The notes beneath the pieces are model-generated. The model was given only the letters and a program-made list of their open reading frames with translations. It did no database searches and had not been told where the DNA came from. Source: Adiantum capillus-veneris (lineage: Eukaryota; Streptophyta; Polypodiopsida; Polypodiales; Pteridaceae). Taken from it: 64,000 nucleotides of DNA. The translations under genes and the position numbers were made by a program. This document shows, piece by piece, positions 8,791 through 20,300 of the stretch. Location of the stretch: the NCBI GenBank assembly GCA_014529385.2, contig CM043971.1, positions 97,434,485 through 97,498,484 on the forward strand, written 5' to 3'. Within the stretch, counting starts at the first letter, position 1. Each line of letters starts with the position of its first letter.

Positions 8791-10377
8791 GGGTTCGCAT
8801 TCCTTGATTAATTTTCGAGCTATATCTTTTCGCAGCTCTTTGGGTGGAAAACCATTAACTAAGAAGTTAACAATCTTTTCACTCCATTCAGGCATTGTCT
8901 CAACAATGAACAAAGGAGTATCAGGCAATTCATCATCAACCCCCGTAGGAGCTTCGCCATTAGGGATACAAGATAAATTATCCGCCATGACATATTTTCT
9001 CCCAGACCTCACAACAACGGTGAAGTCAAACTCAAGAAGAATTAACAACCATCGTGTAATTCGACCTGTGGAACACGGCTTGTTTACCAAATATAGCAAT
9101 GCTTGATGATCAACATAAAACACAAACTTGGTAGCAAGAAGGTAATAGCGAAATTTCTTTACTGCGTAAATCATAGCTAGACCTTCGCGCTCTGTAGTAG
9201 TATAGTTCATCTCGGCATCATTTAATTGGCGACTTGCAAAGCTAATAGGGTAGTCCAATTTATGTTCTCCTGGTTGAGTTAGAACACACCCAATAGCAAA
9301 ATTTGATGCATCAATATGCACATGAAAAGGTACATTCCAATCAGGTGTTCGCAAGATTGGAGCACTTGTTAGGGCCTTCTTTAATAACTCATAAGATCGA
9401 TGACATTCTTCCGTCGAGTGAAACTCGATAAGAAGCTTGTACAATGGACACGCTATCTCGGCAAAGTTTAAAATAAACCTTCGATAATAACCAACATGAC
9501 CCATAAATCTTTGAACCCCTTTATAGTTAGTAGGTGGTGGCAAATCGGCAATGGCTTCAATCTTACTCTCATCTGTGGATATCCCGTTCTTGGACACTAT
9601 ATGCCCTAGAATAACTCCATGCTTAACCCAAAATTGGCATTTGAAAGGGTTCAATGAGATGCGATAAAATCTGCAACTTTCAAATATTTTTCGTGGATAT
9701 AACAAATGCTTCTCCCAAGAAGAATAAACACAAAGGTCGTCTAGGAAAGCTTCACAAAACTCCCTTAGAAATTCTTTAAACGCAGTGTTTATTAATCGTT
9801 GGAATGTAGCAGGGGCATTTGTTAAGCCAAAAGCCATAACACGAAATGCAAACACTCCAAACTCTGTGATAAAAGCAGTTTTAGCTTGGTCCTCTAATGC
9901 AATTGTGATTTGATTGTAGCCAGAGTACCCATCTAAAAAGCTATAAGCTTCCTTGCTCGCAACTCTTTCAAGCACATGTTCTGAATATGGCAAGGGATGA
10001 TGATCTCTCCTAGTAGCTGCATTAATTTTCTTGAGGTCCACGCACACTCTTAGTTTCCCATTCTTTTTTGGCACAATGACTATTGGAGAAACCCATTCTG
10101 AGTGCTCAATAGGGTATATGAATCCACATTGGATAAGTTTTTCAATCTCCTCTTGTACAATTTTGGCGTACTTAGGATTCATTGGATAGCGTCGTTGCTG
10201 GACGGGTTTAGCAGTGTTGATCATGGGAATCGTATGTTGCACCACAGAAGGTGGGACGCCCTTCATGTCATGATGTCCAAGCAAAGATATCCTTGTATTC
10301 CTTGAGGAGCTCCTTAAGTACAGCCTCTTCAATTTCGGTAAGGTCTTGAGCAATAAAGACTGGTTTAGACTCCTCAC
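8788..10377 (-). pseudogene. Reverse transcriptase and RNase H of gypsy-1
   Basis: The RT core reads K-L-R-V-C-V-D-L-K-K-I-N-A, F-L-D-G-Y-S-G-Y-N-Q-I, V-M-A-F-G-L-T-N-A-P-A-T-F and the catalytic box F-L-D-D (9736-9747), so both catalytic Asp are present. RNase H follows with H-I-D-A-S, a central T-E-R-E-G-L-A and V-D-H-Q-A-L. I see no second archaeal-type RNase H, the hallmark of many Tat elements. The first 35 codons or so are out of frame with the true protein: real RT coding enters from the frame above (10268-10690) through a single shift near 10270. A TAG ends the frame at 8788-8790. The enzyme would copy element RNA into DNA in the capsid, but this copy is broken. Confidence 0.9.
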
Positions 10378-10693
10378 CTGGTTCTGCTAATTCTATCTCT
10401 TTAACTACCGCTGAACCATCATAGACTCCACTGCTTTCATTGGTAGGTATTCGTTGGGCCTTGGCATACACAACCTTTCGCTCCCCCGTGGTATAAGATT
10501 TAAAATATTCAGGAGCCGTATGTAAGTCAGTAGGCTCTTGTCCTGACAGAGACCTTTCTTTTAGTTCTGCCTCCTTTTGTTGTTGTGCTAACTCTCGGTT
10601 TTGACGTCTTCTTATAGTTCGACTTAATTTCAGCTCTGTAACCTCCAATTGAGCGAGGTCAATGGGTCGCGGGCTGCACCACATGACACTCTA
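10268..10693 (-). pseudogene. PR-RT linker segment of gypsy-1 pol
   Basis: 138 codons after an in-frame TAG (10691-10693) that separates it from the protease frame above. It ends in K-E-Y-K-D-I-F-A-W, the conserved entry to gypsy RT, where the frame is then lost near 10270. The middle is charged (R-R-R-Q-N-R-E-L-A-Q-Q). It has no catalytic residues of its own; it is the stretch joining protease to RT. Confidence 0.7.
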
Positions 10694-12280
10694 GAGATGT
10701 TCACCCCAATTGTCTACTAGCTTTCGATGAGCATCACATGCCCCTAGATAGCTAAGCCATTTTGCAGTAGATCTTTCCTTGTTTATCCTAGCTCTCACAT
10801 TTGCTCGATATCGTCGTCTCTTATATGACCTTTGTTTCTTGTTAAGGTTTTGATTTTGGTAAATGTTTGAACTCAACTCGCCTGATAGGTCTTCGCTTGT
10901 ATCTTCTTCACTCTCATATAAATTACCATAGATGGTCGTACTAGGCCTTGAGTGTTCAATTTCTATACTTGGCTCACTCGATGTTTCCTCAGGTTCTGAA
11001 TCCATTTCTCCCTGAGATTCCGTTTCTGATGTGTATTGGCCTGAAGCCTTTGAGGATTCATCGGTTTCACTCTCAAGTAGGTGTGGCTCTTTCTTATCAT
11101 CGGATGTTACATGCGCTACACCTAACATGTTTACTGGTGGAATGTGTGGTATCTCTTCCCCATCTGGTGTTACCCAGGTTGTTCCTCTAGCTCCCCATGT
11201 ATCTATAGTTGCCGCTAGGTGTACCCAATCGACATTGTCTGACTCAGCCATTCCGGGTAGGATATCCATATAAGGAGAGTTCTCCCCAATATCCGTGTCT
11301 TCGTTACACGTGTAACAATACTGTAATGGAGCTGAGTGAATTGTTGTGTTTGATCGATTATCAATGATGAATTTATTTCCTAGAGGATGCGTTCGACCAC
11401 TTAAAAGATCAACTCGAATGACAGAGTCTTGGAACTGTAAGTAGACGTGGTTTTTGGACCAGTCATGCACCATTTTTGCTTCCCTCATGAATGGACGCCC
11501 TAAGATCATCTCAAATGACATAGGATGCTTGGAAAAATCCATAACAATGAAAGTATGCCTTACCTTGTGTCCCAAGACTTTGATCCTGAGATCCTTTAGC
11601 ATTCCAATAGGCGTAACAATAGATCCATTAGCCATTTTTACCACTACGCTTGTGGCTTCAAGGTGAGGTCGCCCCATAGACTCCCAACAACTCTTTGTCA
11701 CCATGCTGACTCCCGCACCACCGTCAAGGACCCCCTTTACAGTTAATCCTTTAGTAGTGATTGGTAGAGTAGCATTAGATTCATCACCTTCAAAGTATTG
11801 CCCCAACTTGTTAGCGGGTACTTCAATTACAGATTCATGTCCCTCTAGGTCAGATGGTGGTGCTAAATGTTCCTCATCATTCATTACCGAGTCAGGTTTG
11901 TTCATATGTGCAAATTGTGGTAATCCGGCCTGTAATTCTCCATTGAGGAAGGCTCGAAGAGCTGAGACTAGCTCGGGGTCTTTATATAGTTTGGACATGA
12001 TGGTGGTTCTAACTTCTGAAGACATGAAATCCATCAATTTGGCAACATTTAATGGCATCTTGTGGGACGTAGGACCCTGACAAGAGAATGGTAAAGATGG
12101 AATCTCCACTTCCTCAAGGGGGTCGGGCATTCCCTCATTGAACATTCTCTCTAGTAGGAAAGGTATGTGTCCACTTTCAGATGTCCTACCCTCACTCTCT
12201 TCCCGAATGATACTGGGTATAGCTAACGGCCTGTCGTTCTTGTGAGGTTGAACTTGTGTGGGAAACACTGTGTCCGACAT
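10691..12280 (-). pseudogene. First aspartic protease (retropepsin) region of gypsy-1
   Basis: 529 codons. The protease sits at about residues 165-275: strand-turn V-L-D-G-G-A-G-V-S-M-V (active-site codons near 11714-11725), a flap-like A-N-G-S-I-V, and M-I-L-G-R-P-F followed by H-D-W. The second active-site position is Gly instead of Ser or Thr (D-G-G-A); related plant gypsy elements often have D-G-G. A long Glu/Ser-rich tail and a basic K-K-Q-R-S-Y-K-R-R-R-Y-R stretch follow. It overlaps the frame above by 58 bases in a different register, so a frameshift separates it from gag. It would cut the polyprotein during maturation. Confidence 0.8.
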
Positions 12281-12663
12281 CTGGATATGTTTGGGTTCGG
12301 TTCTAATGTTCGTTGAGTTTCTTCCACCAAACCCCTCAGTTGTTGGACTCGTTCAATTTCCACTGTTGGGTTTGGATAGGTTCCAATCTTTCTCTTGCAA
12401 TCCTCATTTTTTGTCTCTCGTGGCTTATCTTGGGGGTTCGCAACTGGGTGGTTTAACTTTGAATACTCTTTTGGTGTTCTTCGTAAGTCCCTCTCGTGAT
12501 CCTCCTCACTGGCTTTTTCCTTTGTAGTAACAGTTTTGGTCTCCGTGGTCTCTATCGAATCTGAGTCATCCTCAGGGTCATTCATATACACGAGATCCTC
12601 TCCTGTCCCTATGTTAGTCTTTGAACTAGGTTTTGAGCTAGAAGCAATAAGAGATTTCTTTCT
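12223..12663 (-). pseudogene. Gag-pol linker frame of gypsy-1
   Basis: 122 codons of charged, Lys/Glu/Thr-rich sequence (for example T-E-T-K-T-V-T-T-K-E-K-A) with no recognisable domain. It shares a frame with the fourth-knuckle segment above, from which a stop codon separates it, and overlaps the protease frame below. It is best read as the link between nucleocapsid and protease. Confidence 0.45.
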
Positions 12664-12933
12664 TCATGTTTTCTTCTTTCTCGCTCGGCCAATGGATGTA
12701 GCATCTCTCTCTTCGAGGATGTAATTTTGCTTTTGGAGCATCGACAGTGTGAGTGCATTCACTGGTGCTATGTTTATAGTTGGTGGTGTCCCATCAACAA
12801 TCTCTATTAAGTTCAATGGTGTGATTTTCGGCGCATTTCGATTGTTAGGACACTGTGCGATCAAATGATCTATGCCACAACGATTACAAATGAGTATTAG
12901 CATTGCCAATGCACTCCCTTGACTTGTTTGCAT
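12664..12933 (-). pseudogene. Gag fragment with fourth zinc knuckle (gypsy-1)
   Basis: 89 codons with a zinc knuckle C-N-R-C-G-I-D-H-L-I-A-Q-C at 12850-12888, spacing C-x2-C-x3-H-x4-C, one residue shorter than the standard retroviral knuckle. It overlaps the frame above by 50 bases in another register, so a frameshift lies near 12890-12930. Knuckles bind element RNA during packaging. Confidence 0.65.
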
Positions 12934-13624
12934 TAGTGCAACATTCTCTTCTAATGGGGCACTCAGCTACTCGATGTGGTCCACCACATTCGTAGCACTG
13001 AAGAGGTGGTCTCCTGGCAAAACTATTAATGTTTTGGCCTCTTGCTGCTAGCGTAGTAGCTTGATATACCGGTTTGATTTGTCCCCAATGGTCTTCCATA
13101 TAGTACATGGGACACTCCTCAAGCATGTCGACTCCATAGGTGATACTAGAGTCTATGTCCTCTTCGCAATCTACATAAGTACTAGATGACTCGCAACCTA
13201 TTTGGTTCATAGGTGTAACTCTTGGATGAGGGGGTTGCGGTCCTAGCACTGGAGGTGGCAACGGTGTGGTTTGGACCACATTTTGGGTTCTAGGGACCAT
13301 GTGTTGTAATGGCAATTGTTGCTCCATGGGTGGGGTAGGCATCAATGCAGGAACTCGAGGTGAGTCTGCCCAAGCTATAGGCGGTCTATTTTCCATGATG
13401 CTTTTAAGCATTAGGCAATCCTTCGCTTGATGGCCATACCTACCACACGCGTTACAAGTCCCGTTAAACTTTACTCTGAAAGTAGGGCATTCACTCGTAG
13501 TATGTGGGCCCAAGAAAATTGAGCACCATTGTTGCTCCCTTCTTGGATACATATGAGTGTTTTGTGGAGCACGATTACCCCTAAGGCTTTCTTGGATGGC
13601 CTTGGTGAGATCTGCCAAAGTCAT
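12884..13624 (-). pseudogene. Nucleocapsid-like region of gypsy-1 gag with three zinc knuckles
   Basis: 246 codons directly after capsid. The first ATG overlaps the gag stop as ATGA, so this is either a frameshifted continuation of gag or a terminate-restart arrangement; I favour a frameshift. Knuckle 1 (13487-13525) is C-x2-F-x3-H-x4-C, its second Cys replaced by Phe. Knuckle 2 (13415-13456) is the standard C-N-A-C-G-R-Y-G-H-Q-A-K-D-C. Knuckle 3 (12959-12997) is C-Y-E-C-G-G-P-H-R-V-A-E-C, again with the short C-x3-H spacing. Between 2 and 3 lies a Pro-rich stretch. Confidence 0.75.
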
Positions 13625-15657
13625 CTCAGATATCGTTGCTCTTTCATGATTGGATTTATCTTCATTGGTTCATGCCCTGACTCTTGCGAGCTACTAGACT
13701 TCGGCTCGGCAGACACTCTTTCTCCTGCAATCATTAAATTATCCTCCAATTGGATTGCATTCATGGTGACTGCTTCCCAAGTAGTGATACCTCTAATGAC
13801 TAGGCCATTATAGATACTTTCATGTCGACTAATGAAGTCTCTCACGGATTCACCTTCTTCTCGTTGGGCTTTCTGGAGCTGAGAGGATACACCCCAAAGT
13901 ACTCCCTCTCGTATGTATTCTTTTAAGAACAGTCTCCTAAGAGTAGAGTAGATCATTTTCTCTTCTACTCTTAAGGTTCTATACCAATCTCCAGCCTTTC
14001 CGGTTAGGGTCAAACTCAAAGCCTTACACTTATGTAGCTCATTGTGCTCTTCCAAGGAATCGCACACATGTTCAAAGACTTCCATATGCTTTCTAGAATC
14101 TCCGTCTCCACTGAATTTATGTGTGAGCTTAGCTACTTGAACTGCCTTGCTCCTAGGCTCTCTATCAGGTGCACTACGCATGTTTTCCGCAATAGAGCGA
14201 CCGATAGTTTGAGCAAATGCTACCAAATCTCCTATTTGAGCAGGTATAATGGGTGTATGTGCTCTTGGAACCACATGTGAGATGGGAGTTGGCCTTGGCC
14301 TTGGCATACGCGCGGCTCTTGGGTCCCATATTTTGTATGGTGGTGTACCAGACGGTGGTCCAAAGTTTACAGGCGTGGCCCTAGGCATAGGGGGTGCCTG
14401 ATATGGCATGTTATTATTAAATGGCATGGCTCCACTTGTATAAGAGCTTGGATAATGCCATTGTGGATTGTAAGCTCTTGGAATAATCGGAGGTGTAGGA
14501 GCTACATGAGGCTGAGGTACGACAGGTGCACATGATTGATACATACATGTAGGTATAGTTGGGGGCACTGTGCTACTAGGCATCGGCGCAGTATTAACAA
14601 ATGAACTCCATGGTGTACTTCTTGTCATGCTCACCACTGGGATATGCATGGTATCCGTAGTGTCATTAAGAGAAAGATGAGCTAGATCTGGGAAGGTAAA
14701 GCTGCCACTTGTGGGCTTAGATTGTACTGAGACCCCTGGTGAAACAACATATGGAGGATCAATGGGGCTCACTGAGGGAGTCTCCATTTGTGATAGGGTT
14801 GGTTGGTTGGCCTTTCCCGTATCCAAGAATCTCATTAGGCCTGTTGAAGGCATGTTGATCTCTGTGTTCTGTCTTTCTAACTCGACAATCCTATGGAGAA
14901 CATCACAGACTTTCTGTAGTTGCTCATCTATGCTAGTAGCACCCGATGTGGATTGTAGAACATCTAACCAACCCACATGATAGGTGTGTCCTGTGTACCG
15001 ATCAGTTAAAGCTTCTGCTTGTAGGTCATACTCCCAATTTTCATTGAGGAATATCCCATCAGGGCCTGGCGTGCTGGAGGTTTCCCTTGAAGTGGAAGCA
15101 TTATTGCTCCCCATCGCTTGCCCCTCTGTGACTGCTACCTTGGGAGCACTCGGTTGCTCGGCTGGCATGATTGTTGTCATAGGAGCCTTTGCTTTCAGGG
15201 CTCGACTTTGTTCTAGCTTTCGTAGGTTCTCAATTTCCCTCTCCCTTGTTGCTTGCATATAGCGTTCGATCTCTTGCACTTCGGCAAGACTCCTACCATC
15301 GTGTAGTAGAACCTCAAAGGGAGATAGTCCTAAAGGATCAGGAGGTGCAGTGGATGGAACATTCACATGCACACTCTCAAGAAGCATAGGGTCTATTTTA
15401 GGCATGAATGAAAAATTTACTTCCCCACTCCCTTCATTTATTTCATTAACCGCATGTTCGGAGCAAGTAGCTCTACTAAGGGTCTCTTTTAAGCGGCTAA
15501 ACACGCTGGACTCGGGCCGTGGGCCCATGGCATGCATGTCTTGACTTGAACTATCAGGGTTTGGTGTAGGATACCGCTCCATGACTTCGTAGTCAGAGGA
15601 AGAATCACTAGACGCGATATGAGGATCTTGGTTCGCGCTACCTTGAGTCCCGGCCAA
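13621..15657 (-). CDS. gag: Gag capsid protein of gypsy-1
   Basis: 678 codons from the first ATG after the leader (M-A-G-T-Q-G-S) to a TGA that overlaps the next ATG. The first two thirds are low-complexity, rich in Pro, Ser, Met and Thr. The capsid (retrotrans_gag) domain lies at about residues 520-640: F-S-G-D-G-D-S-R, then A-G-D-W-Y-R-T-L, L-F-L-K-E-Y-I-R-E-G and S-V-R-D-F-I-S-R-H. Gag assembles the virus-like particle in the cytoplasm. This is the longest undamaged frame of the element. Zinc knuckles, which belong to gag, continue in the frames below. Confidence 0.85.
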   Translation of the reverse strand: MAGTQGSANQDPHIASSDSSSDYEVMERYPTPNPDSSSQDMHAMGPRPESSVFSRLKETLSRATCSEHAVNEINEGSGEVNFSFMPKIDPMLLESVHVNVPSTAPPDPLGLSPFEVLLHDGRSLAEVQEIERYMQATREREIENLRKLEQSRALKAKAPMTTIMPAEQPSAPKVAVTEGQAMGSNNASTSRETSSTPGPDGIFLNENWEYDLQAEALTDRYTGHTYHVGWLDVLQSTSGATSIDEQLQKVCDVLHRIVELERQNTEINMPSTGLMRFLDTGKANQPTLSQMETPSVSPIDPPYVVSPGVSVQSKPTSGSFTFPDLAHLSLNDTTDTMHIPVVSMTRSTPWSSFVNTAPMPSSTVPPTIPTCMYQSCAPVVPQPHVAPTPPIIPRAYNPQWHYPSSYTSGAMPFNNNMPYQAPPMPRATPVNFGPPSGTPPYKIWDPRAARMPRPRPTPISHVVPRAHTPIIPAQIGDLVAFAQTIGRSIAENMRSAPDREPRSKAVQVAKLTHKFSGDGDSRKHMEVFEHVCDSLEEHNELHKCKALSLTLTGKAGDWYRTLRVEEKMIYSTLRRLFLKEYIREGVLWGVSSQLQKAQREEGESVRDFISRHESIYNGLVIRGITTWEAVTMNAIQLEDNLMIAGERVSAEPKSSSSQESGHEPMKINPIMKEQRYLR

Positions 15658-16588
15658 AGGTCCAGAACCTAGGGTGGAGGAATAATGGGTGCCCGCTTAA
15701 ATGGAGGCACTACCAATATGCTCGTGCTCTAACACTCGTCTAGAGCGTAGGTTCATATGACTTCCACACTCTAAGCGCGTTGGTGAGTGCCCGTGAAGGC
15801 CGCTCACTTAGTTTTTTTTTTTTTTTTTGGTGTTTATAACCCAAGTTTTTCGTTATTCTTGGTTATTTTTTGTAACCAAGCCACAAAATATGGCGTGTAA
15901 TAGCTCAAGACAAGCGTTTTGGCTAAAGGAAAGTGTCGTGCTTTACAACTCCCTATTCGGCTACGTGAAGCCCTCGAAATCCTAAAAATAGTCTTTATAG
16001 TCCTCCAAATCCTAAAAATAGTTTTTAAATATAAAAAGGTGTATAAACTATATTTTAAAACTAAGGACTGAGGTCTGGGTTTGGGCTTGAGCTTGGGGAA
16101 TGATCCCCAGCCCGATCCTTCTTTTTAAAATAATTTTTTTTTTAGATTTTTTTTATTTTTATTTTTATAAAGTCGCCGTGGCCGCGCCGCGCCGCGCACG
16201 CACACACACACTTAACCTACACCTAACTTATCTACTTACAGCTAATAGAGATTCTGCCACACACACTCTAACACTGTTTACACAGTACTACAGTAGCTAA
16301 CAGATCTACAAAACTAACCTTACAAAACTAACATTGAACCTTACAGAACTAACATTCCATAGCTAATACCTTAATTCTAACAGTACATTGCAAAAAAATT
16401 GTAACTCCTTCTTTACGAAAACAAAAAGACAGTACAGTGTAACAAAAATCTTCTCCACACAACCACACACCTTCCTTCTTCACAAATCCTTCTCCACACA
16501 ACCACACCTTCCTTCTTCACAAATCCTTCAATTGAAATTGCATCACAAGAAAGCGTAAAGTGCTTAACCGAGCTTAGTGTAGGGCATT
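15658..16588 (-). other. 5' leader of gypsy-1
   Basis: About 930 bases between primer site and gag start, without a long open frame. It holds a T-run on the plus strand at about 15812-15828, an A/T-rich central part, a (CA)n patch at 16199-16211 and a tandem duplication at 16450-16525. Packaging signals would be expected here but cannot be recognised by eye. Confidence 0.7.
16450..16525. repeat. 39-bp tandem duplication in the gypsy-1 leader
   Basis: Two consecutive copies of a unit starting CTTCTCCACACAACCACA. The first is 39 bp; the second lacks one CA pair and is 37 bp. Likely replication slippage. Confidence 0.8.
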
Positions 16589-16606
16589 TCCCCGGCAACG
16601 GCGCCA
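16589..16606 (-). promoter_or_regulatory. Primer-binding site of gypsy-1 (tRNA-Asp)
   Basis: On the minus strand TGGCGCCGTTGCCGGGGA starts four bases inside the 5' LTR edge. It is complementary over all 18 bases to the 3' end of plant tRNA-Asp (ending CGGCGCCA). tRNA-Asp primers are typical of Athila-type gypsy elements. Confidence 0.92.
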
Positions 16607-16610
16607 AAAA

Positions 16611-16853
16611 TGTGCGCTGCTTGCCACACTGTCAAAGCAAGGGACTTGCCGATACACCGTGTGTGAGCCACAAATGGCTCCACGCACACAACAAGCCTAA
16701 ACTAGCAAGCTCAAGAGAGCAAAGGGTGTGTCACTCACCGCTCTACGCTTGCCTTCGTGGTGGATTCCTCGCCGCGATGAAGAAGAAGCTGCAGTCGTAC
16801 CGCGCTCAACCGCTTCGCCGCCGTCGTGCCTTCGTAATGCTCGATCGCACACA

Positions 16854-16911
<58 letters not shown>

Positions 16912-17225
16912 TACACACACACACAAGGAGGTGAAGAAGAAGAAGATGGAGATGGAGATGGAGCAAGAGCACTCTTCTATTGCACAAATGAGAGAATGAA
17001 TGAATTTTAGGTTTAGTTGGCTTTTATATGAGCTCACCCCATTCACACTTGGGCGCCCATGCTTAGCCAACTAATCCCTTGATTGTCCCAGTTAGAGTGC
17101 CTCTCATCGGCGATCACTCTTACCCTTTTCCTATTGGTCCGACAAGCCCGGTACCTGACTCTACCAAATACATAATACGCGTCCGTCGTAGGTGATGGGG
17201 TGTCCGTGAGCCGTGAGGGTTAACA
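16611..17225 (-). repeat. 5' LTR of gypsy-1
   Basis: 615 bp, TG to CA, homologous throughout to 3627-4221. It is longer mainly because of a larger (TC)n/(CA)n block at about 16861-16924. It lies next to the primer site, so it is the transcription-driving copy. Confidence 0.95.
17021..17030 (-). promoter_or_regulatory. TATA box of the gypsy-1 5' LTR
   Basis: CATATAAAAG on the minus strand, conserved at 4015-4024 in the other LTR. Transcription toward lower coordinates would start about 30 bases away, near 16990. Confidence 0.6.
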
Positions 17226-17230
17226 GATGG
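17226..17230. repeat. Target-site duplication of gypsy-1, right copy (GATGG)
   Basis: Identical to 3622-3626. Confidence 0.88.
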
Positions 17231-17399
17231 ATCGGCTGCCAAATCTCCCTTGCATTGTTGCATCACCTTCCCACCATTATGTGTTGCTCAAATTTTGTCA
17301 GCATGTTGACTGTCACATTCACTTTTTCTATCATGCATACCATAACCTACATTACTTTTGATGTATGTGGTCTTAGGTTATATGATTGCACCTAGGACT

Positions 17400-20300
17400 A
17401 ACAATATCGGAAGTGATCAATGCACTCTAGGAGACAACATTCCAGGCAAAAATGTTCTCAAGCACTTTCTGTGCTTCCTAAAGTACACCAAATTTGGCCT
17501 ACATATCGACCAAGGCATTGTGAAGCACGACAATTTTTTGCAACAACCCGAGACTAACCATATCAGAGTGAATTTTGAAGTCCATATCGGCATCTTGCAT
17601 AGATCCACATGCCTTCAAGATGCACATGTAGGTGATTTCATATGGACAAAGGCCCTCATTTTGCATCCCTCAAAATAGCCTGAAGCTTTCTGGCCCTGCT
17701 CTTGTTGTGCATATCTCGGAATCAGTGCTTGCCATACATATCGGCCAAGGTAGTGCAAAGTACGACATCTTTTTTCAATAGCCTTTAACTAACAATATAA
17801 TTGTGAATTTTTGTGCCCACATCAGCATCTTGCGTAGAGCCATATGCTTTCAAGATGCATACGTAGCTGATTGCATCTGGAGAGAGGCCCTCGCTGCGCA
17901 TATGCTGAAAACAGAGTGGAGCTTTTTGGCCCTACCCTGTGTGGCAAATCCTTCAATCAGTGCATTTGAAGAGTCGAAACTCCGGACAAAAAGATCCTCA
18001 AGCACTTTTTGTGCTCTCTTAAGGACAACACATTTAGCAAACACGTCAACCAAGGCATTGTGCACGATACCCTTTTTCAATAGCCCTTGACTAACTATGA
18101 GCAAGAATTTCTATGCCCATATCAGTATCTTGCATAGAGTCACGTGCCTTTTAGATGCACGTGTATATGGTTGCACCTGGAGAGAAGCCCTCGCTTTGCA
18201 TCGGCCGCTAAAATCAGCCTGGAGCTCTCTGGCCCTGCTTCTATTAAAGCATATCCCGCAATCAAATCACTCCAAGAGACGACATTCTGGACAAAAGGTC
18301 CTCAAGAGCTTTGTGTGCTTTACAAAACGCACCACATTTGGCATACATATAGACCAAGGCATTGCCAAGCACAACCCTCTTGCAATAGCCCCTCACTAAT
18401 AATATCAGAGTAGATTTTTAAGCCCGTATCAACATCTTGCATAGAGTCTCATGCCTTCAAGATGCATGCACAGGTGATTGCATATGGACAAAGGCCCTTG
18501 CCTTGCATTAGCATCTTGCGTAGAGCCACATTAATGCATACATAGGTGATCGACCTGGAGAGAGGTCCTCGCTTCGCATCTGCTGAAAACAGATTGGAAA
18601 ATCTCTTTTCAGCAACCTTAGACTAACAATATCATTGTGAGTTTTTGTGTATATATCAGAATCTTGCATAGAGCCACAATGCACATGCCTTTTAGATGCA
18701 TGCGTAGGTGATTGCGTCTGGAGATAGGCCCTTGCTACCCACCAGTTGAAAATAGCCCACAACTTCCTAGCCCTGTCTAGGCATATCTTGCAATCACTGC
18801 ATTCCACAAGAAGAAATCCTACACAGTAACCTTGTGAAAGACTTGATAGGTTCACCGCACTTGACATACTTACTGACCAACATTTTCCCCAAGTATGCAT
18901 TGTTTCCAAGTAACCCACTATATATCAAATATCAACATGAATGCTATTGCCTTGGTACAAAACCTTCTCCTTAGCACAATCTTTAAGTGAGCTAACAAAA
19001 GAAAGACTCGTTCTCTTGCTCTCCATTTTTGCTTGTCTAGCCTTTATTGCTGCTTGCCTGGGGGTGTTGCGAGAGAAAATGGATGTGTGTGGAGCAAGGC
19101 ATTGCCAAGCATAACAATTTTTTCAAGAACCCTTTGCTAGAAATATCAAAGCAAATATTTAATCCCATATCAACATCTTGGGTAGAGCAACATGCCTCCA
19201 TGCATAGGTGATTGCATCTCTGCTGAGCATATCCTGCAATCAGTGTGTTCCACAAGACTACGTCCGATACAGTAAGCTCGTCAAAGACTTGTTGCGCACT
19301 AACAACACTTGACATACATACTGACCAATATTTTTCCAAGTATGCGTTCTTTTCAAGCTACCCACTATCGCGAATATCAGCATGAATCCTAGTGCCTTGA
19401 TACAAAAGGTCAAGATGCATGCGTATGTGATTGCATCTAGAGAGAATCCCTTGCTTTGCATCCATTGAAAATAGCCTTGAGCTTTTTGGCATGCTCTTGT
19501 TACACGCATCCGTCAATCAATGCACTCCAAGAGAAAACATTCCGGATAAAGAGCTCCTCAACACTTTTTGTGCTTTTTGAAGTGTACCACATTTGACATA
19601 CATACCAAGCAAGGCATAGCAAATCACGAAAGTTTTTTGAAACAACAGTGCATTCCAAGAGACGTTGTTTCGAACAAAAAGCTCCTCAAGCGCTATTTGT
19701 GCTTTCTCAAGTGCACCACATTTGGCATACACATTGACGAAGGCAGTTCTGATCATGACATCTCTTTTTAGTAGCCTCAGACTAACAATATCATCGTGAA
19801 TTTTTGTGTCCATATCAGTATCTTGCATAGAGCCACAATGTGCATGCCTTTCAAATGCACGTGTAGGTGATTGCGTCTAGAGACAGGCCCTCACTATGCA
19901 TCAGGTGAAAACAGCCCACAACTTCCTAGCCCTATCTCGGTTGGGCATATCCTGCAATCAGTGCGTTCCACAAGACGACATCTCGCATAGTAACCTCGTT
20001 AAATATTTGTTGTGCGGTGCACCGCACTTGACATACATACTGACCAACATTTTTCCCAAGTATGCATTCTTTTCAAGTAAACCACTATTGCAAATATCAG
20101 CATGAATGCTAATGCCTTAGTACAAAACCTTCTCCTTAGCACAGTCTTTAAGTGAGCTCACAAAAGAAAGATTCATCTTGTTTCTCTTTATTTTTTCTTG
20201 TGTAGCCTTTATTGTTGCTTGCTTGGCAATGTTTCAAGAGAAAACGGATGTGTGTGGAGCAAGGCATTGCCAAGCACAACAATTTTTTCAACAACCCTTG

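Larger units (their letters stand above)
3627..17225 (-). mobile_element. Gypsy-1: 13.6-kb Ty3/gypsy LTR retrotransposon, minus strand
   Basis: A complete insertion: two related LTRs (3627-4221 and 16611-17225), both starting TG and ending CA, a 5-bp TSD, an 18-nt primer site matching the 3' end of tRNA-Asp, and a polypurine tract against the 3' LTR. From high to low coordinates the minus strand carries a long leader, gag, zinc knuckles, protease, RT, RNase H and integrase, followed by 3 kb of extra coding and non-coding sequence. By eye the LTRs differ by roughly 15-20 substitutions plus microsatellite length, so the insertion is not recent, and coding is broken by several frameshifts and stops. 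A tRNA-Asp site and a large 3' region point to the non-chromovirus (Athila/Tat) side of plant gypsy elements. That placement is inference. Confidence 0.95.

Noticed and set aside
10691-10940. Plus-strand frames opposite gag-pol of gypsy-1 and gypsy-3
   Set aside because: They are shadows of the minus-strand polyproteins and contain no motifs of their own.
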